Below are positions 14,646 to 17,254 of a stretch of 17,254 nucleotides of DNA, piece by piece. The DNA lies in NCBI GenBank assembly GCA_021300125.1, contig JAJTHX010000360.1, positions 1-17,254 of the forward strand, given 5' to 3'. The translations under genes were made by a program, and so were the position numbers. Position 1 is the stretch's first letter. Each line of letters opens with the position of its first letter. The notes below the pieces were generated by a model, which was not told the DNA's origin, made no database searches, and was given only the letters and a program-made list of their open reading frames with translations. Source of the stretch: Betaproteobacteria bacterium (GTDB lineage Bacteria; Pseudomonadota; Gammaproteobacteria; Burkholderiales; SG8-41).

Positions 14646-16460
14646 ATGCCCGCCATCCAGTTACTGCCCGAACTGCTGATCAACCAGATCGCTGCCGGCG
14701 AAGTCATCGAACGCCCGGCCTCGGCGCTGAAGGAGCTGCTCGAGAACAGCCTGGATGCCGGCGCTCAGGCGATCAGCGTCGAACTCGCCGCGGGCGGCGT
14801 CAAGCTGGTCTCCGTCAGCGATGACGGTAACGGCATCGCCAAGCCCGAACTTAAACTCGCACTGGCACGCCACGCCACCAGCAAGATCGCCTCGCTCGAC
14901 GATCTCGAACATGTCGCCAGCCTCGGTTTTCGCGGCGAGGCGCTGGCCAGCATCGCCTCGGTGTCGCGCCTGGAGCTCACCAGCCGCCATGCCGATGAGC
15001 GCCACGCCTGGCGTATCAGCGCCGAAGGCCCGGCACTCGGCGAACCCGAACCGGCGACGCTGGCCCGCGGCACGCGCATCGATGTGCGCGAGCTGTACTT
15101 CAACACCCCGGCCCGGCGAAAGTTCCTGAAGTCCGAGCCCACGGAATTCGCGCACTGCGAGGAAGCCTTCCGCCGCATCGCGCTGTCGCGCCCCGACGTC
15201 GCATTCTCGCTGTCGCACAACGGCCGCGCCCGTTATCAGCTGAAGCCGCAGCCGCTGCCGGCTCGCATCGCCGCCATCCTCGGCGAGGATTTCGGCGACG
15301 GCGCACTGCCGGTGGGGGAGTCCGGCGGACCGATTGCGATCCGCGGCGCGATCAGTTCGCCCTCGCACGCAAAAGGCACGCGAGACGCCCAGTATTTTTT
15401 CGTCAACGGCCGCTGCATCCGCGACAAGCTGGTGGCGCATGCCATCCGCCAGGCCTATGCCGATGTGCTGCACCACGACCGCCATCCGGCCTTCGTACTG
15501 TTTCTCGACATCGACCCGCAGCTGGTCGACGTCAACGTACATCCGGCCAAGGCCGAGGTGCGTTTCCGCGATGCCCGTGCCGCGCACCAGTTCATCTTTC
15601 ACGCCCTGCACAAGGCGCTGGCGCGTTCGGCCGGCGACACGGCGGCAGTGGCAACAACCGCCCCTGCACCAATGGCGCCGGCACCTTCGGCACCCGCCCA
15701 GTACTCCAGCCAGTCGATGATGCGCCTCGGCGTATCTCAGCCAATTGCATCCCAGCCGCTGGCGCTCTACGACACGCTGTCTGCACGACCTGCACCTGCA
15801 GCTGCGACGGCAACCGCGGTCCTGCCCGACACGACGCCACAAGCAGCACCGCCGGCATTGCCCGCCGGCAACGACGAGCATCCGCTGGGCTTTGCGCTGG
15901 CCCAGCTCGCCGGCATCTACATCCTCGCCGAGAACAGCCAGGGCCTGATCATCATCGACATGCACGCCGCTCACGAACGCATCATGTACGAGCGCCTGAA
16001 AACCGCACTCGATGGCCGCGCGATTCCGATGCAGCCGCTGCTGGTACCGGTGCGCTTCAATGCCGAGGCGCTGGACGTCGCCACCGCCGAAGATGAACAT
16101 GAAGCGCTGCAGGATCTCGGCTTTGATGTCGCGCCTGCCGGCCCCGGCGCGATCGTGGTGCGCGGCGTGCCGGCGCTGCTCGCCGATGCCGATACCCAGG
16201 CACTGGCACTGGACGTGCTGCATGAAGTGCGCGAATTCGGCGCCAGCCGCATCGCCACTGAACGCCGCAACGAGCTGCTCGGCACCATGGCCTGTCACGC
16301 CGCGGTGCGCGCCAACCGCAGGCTCTCCATTCCCGAAATGAATGCGCTGCTGCGCGACATGGAAGCCACCGAACGCTCGGGTCAGTGCAACCATGGCCGC
16401 CCGACCTGGCATGCCCTCAGCGTCAACGACCTCGACCGCCTCTTCCGGCGTGGCGAATGA
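14646..16460 (+). CDS. mutL: DNA mismatch repair protein MutL
   Basis: A 604-residue MutL. The GHKL ATPase N-domain (1-330) shows NQIAAGEVIERP (13-24), the catalytic Glu region KELLENSLDAG (29-39; E30, N34), DDGNGI (59-64), HATSK (76-80) and GFRGEALASIASV (94-106). A Pro/Ala-rich linker (about 335-425) leads to the dimerisation domain. That domain holds the metal-binding endonuclease motif DMHAAHERIMYE (438-449), ACHAAVRA (549-556) and CNHGRP (581-586). This is the DQHA-type motif of nicking MutL proteins with Q replaced by M, as I recall for Neisseria, so this MutL probably makes the nick itself. Start at 14646 gives MPAIQLLPELLINQIAAGEV; upstream ATGs (14574, 14607) precede the promoter or overlap it. 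miaA follows after 33 nt. Confidence 0.97.
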   Translation: MPAIQLLPELLINQIAAGEVIERPASALKELLENSLDAGAQAISVELAAGGVKLVSVSDDGNGIAKPELKLALARHATSKIASLDDLEHVASLGFRGEALASIASVSRLELTSRHADERHAWRISAEGPALGEPEPATLARGTRIDVRELYFNTPARRKFLKSEPTEFAHCEEAFRRIALSRPDVAFSLSHNGRARYQLKPQPLPARIAAILGEDFGDGALPVGESGGPIAIRGAISSPSHAKGTRDAQYFFVNGRCIRDKLVAHAIRQAYADVLHHDRHPAFVLFLDIDPQLVDVNVHPAKAEVRFRDARAAHQFIFHALHKALARSAGDTAAVATTAPAPMAPAPSAPAQYSSQSMMRLGVSQPIASQPLALYDTLSARPAPAAATATAVLPDTTPQAAPPALPAGNDEHPLGFALAQLAGIYILAENSQGLIIIDMHAAHERIMYERLKTALDGRAIPMQPLLVPVRFNAEALDVATAEDEHEALQDLGFDVAPAGPGAIVVRGVPALLADADTQALALDVLHEVREFGASRIATERRNELLGTMACHAAVRANRRLSIPEMNALLRDMEATERSGQCNHGRPTWHALSVNDLDRLFRRGE

Positions 16461-16472
16461 TCATCGTAAATT

Positions 16473-16491
16473 ATTGTTTTAATTGAACAAT
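16473..16491 (+). promoter_or_regulatory. AT-rich inverted repeat just upstream of the miaA start
   Basis: ATTGTT (16473-16478) and AACAAT (16486-16491) are perfect complements separated by 7 nt. They lie in a strikingly AT-rich 33-nt gap between the mutL stop and the miaA ATG at 16494. No Shine-Dalgarno sequence is present. The element could be an operator, a weak RNA hairpin masking the start, or merely an AT-rich unstructured region that lets ribosomes bind. Confidence 0.4.
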
Positions 16492-16493
16492 CT

Positions 16494-17254
16494 ATGCCGG
16501 CCCCGGTGCATCCACCCGCCATCCTGCTGATGGGCCCCACCGCCAGCGGCAAGACCGCGGTGGCGGCGCAGCTCGCCGCCACGCTGCCCTGCGAAATCAT
16601 CAGCGTCGATTCGGCGCTGGTCTACCAGGGCATGGACATCGGCACCGCGAAGCCGGATGCGGAACTGCTCAGGCGCGCACCGCACCACCTGATCGATGTG
16701 ATCGAGCCGCACGAAAGCTATTCCGCGGCGAAATTCCGCGATGACGCGCTGGCGCTGATGCGCGAAATCACCGAGCGCGGCAACATTCCGCTGCTGGTCG
16801 GCGGCACCATGCTCTACTTCAAGGCACTGGTCGAGGGACTCAATGACCTGCCCGAAGCGGACTCCACGATCCGCCTCATCATCGAAACCATGGCCGACGA
16901 GGAAGGCTGGCCCGGGGTGCACGAGAAGCTGCGCCGGATCGACCCCGACACCGCGGCAAGGCTGGAGCCGACCGACGCGCAGCGCATCCAGCGTGCGCTG
17001 GAGATCTACTACATCACCGGCAAGTCGATGACCGACCTGCTCAAAAAACCGAAATACGTGTATTTCCCGTACACGCCGATCCGCATCGCGCTCACACCGG
17101 GCGACCGCGCCGCGCTGCACGAGCGTATTGCGCAACGCTTCGAGGCCATGCTTGAGGCCGGGCTGATTGATGAGCTGCGCAGGCTGCGCGAGGAATACGG
17201 ACTGGAACCCGACATGCCCTCGATGCGCTGCGTCGGCTACCGCCAGGCCTGGGA
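16494..17254 (+). CDS. miaA: tRNA dimethylallyltransferase MiaA (partial, cut by window end)
   Basis: The first 253 residues of MiaA, which transfers the dimethylallyl group to N6 of A37 in tRNAs reading codons that start with U. The P-loop GPTASGKT is at residues 14-21, followed by DSALVYQGMDIGTAKP (43-58), then GGTMLYFKAL, TDAQRIQRALEIYY and RCVGYRQAW near the window edge. All match the family, whose usual length is about 300-320, so about 50-60 residues are missing beyond 17254. It follows mutL by 33 nt on the same strand and is probably co-transcribed, as in E. coli and many other Proteobacteria, where hfq often comes next. The start lacks a Shine-Dalgarno sequence and is preceded by the AT-rich inverted repeat. 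Confidence 0.96.
   Translation, partial: MPAPVHPPAILLMGPTASGKTAVAAQLAATLPCEIISVDSALVYQGMDIGTAKPDAELLRRAPHHLIDVIEPHESYSAAKFRDDALALMREITERGNIPLLVGGTMLYFKALVEGLNDLPEADSTIRLIIETMADEEGWPGVHEKLRRIDPDTAARLEPTDAQRIQRALEIYYITGKSMTDLLKKPKYVYFPYTPIRIALTPGDRAALHERIAQRFEAMLEAGLIDELRRLREEYGLEPDMPSMRCVGYRQAW

Noticed and set aside
14661..16412. A 583-codon open frame on the minus strand opposite mutL
   Set aside because: Antisense shadow of mutL with low-complexity composition; no family pattern.
1..17254. tRNA or rRNA genes, CRISPR arrays, insertion sequences, integrase or attachment sites
   Set aside because: I found no cloverleaf-type sequence, regularly spaced repeats, transposase or integrase motifs on either strand by reading. 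A tRNAscan or repeat-finder run would settle this.

Overview
The window is GC-rich, densely coded chromosomal DNA of the kind found in Betaproteobacteria (Burkholderiales or Rhodocyclales type). Three things point there: the neighbourhood queG <-> tsaE-amiC ... mutL-miaA, a MutL that carries its own endonuclease motif (typical of bacteria without MutH), and the remnant of a Bug/TctC-type tripartite tricarboxylate binding protein. This assignment is inferred from gene content; no 16S or other marker lies in the window.

Layout. 1-1133: a small DUF1653 protein and a circularly permuted YlqF/RbgA-type GTPase, 4 nt apart on the plus strand. 1141-2978 (minus): a small potassium-channel-like membrane protein followed by a DinF-type MATE transporter. 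3141-4903: a zinc-independent quinone oxidoreductase (minus), divergent from a probably Tat-exported MsrB (plus). 4944-5985: a DksA/TraR-type zinc-finger protein (minus), divergent from a RimI-like acetyltransferase (plus), with an excellent FNR/Anr-type box between them. 6009-6875 (minus): an Asp/Glu/hydantoin racemase superfamily protein lacking both expected catalytic cysteines. 6984-8522: queG (minus) and tsaE (plus), start to start, followed by amiC (plus). 9975-10754: a DUF3047 lipoprotein. 10762-11394: a decay scar where the C-terminal part of a class V aminotransferase (minus) abuts the C-terminal part of a Bug protein (plus). 11427-14462 (minus): pntA-pntB transhydrogenase. 14646-17254 (plus): mutL and the start of miaA, cut by the window edge.

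How the parts relate. queG and miaA both act in tRNA anticodon-loop modification (position 34 and position 37) and tsaE in t6A37. They sit with cell-wall (amiC) and mismatch-repair (mutL) genes in a cluster known from many Proteobacteria, where tsaE, the amidase, mutL and miaA are usually adjacent. Here about 4.8 kb containing DUF3047, the scar and pntAB separates amiC from mutL, which suggests that this is a rearranged accessory spot.

Most of the window is ordinary housekeeping DNA. I see no phage, IS element, CRISPR array, tRNA or rRNA, and no convincing new multi-gene system. The points most worth a second look are the deletion scar at about 11122-11132, the FNR-type box beside the DksA-like gene, the cysteine-less racemase homologue, the mutL promoter that would start transcription at or next to its ATG, and the AT-rich patch in tsaE. 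No stretch longer than 300 bases lacks a gene or gene remnant.
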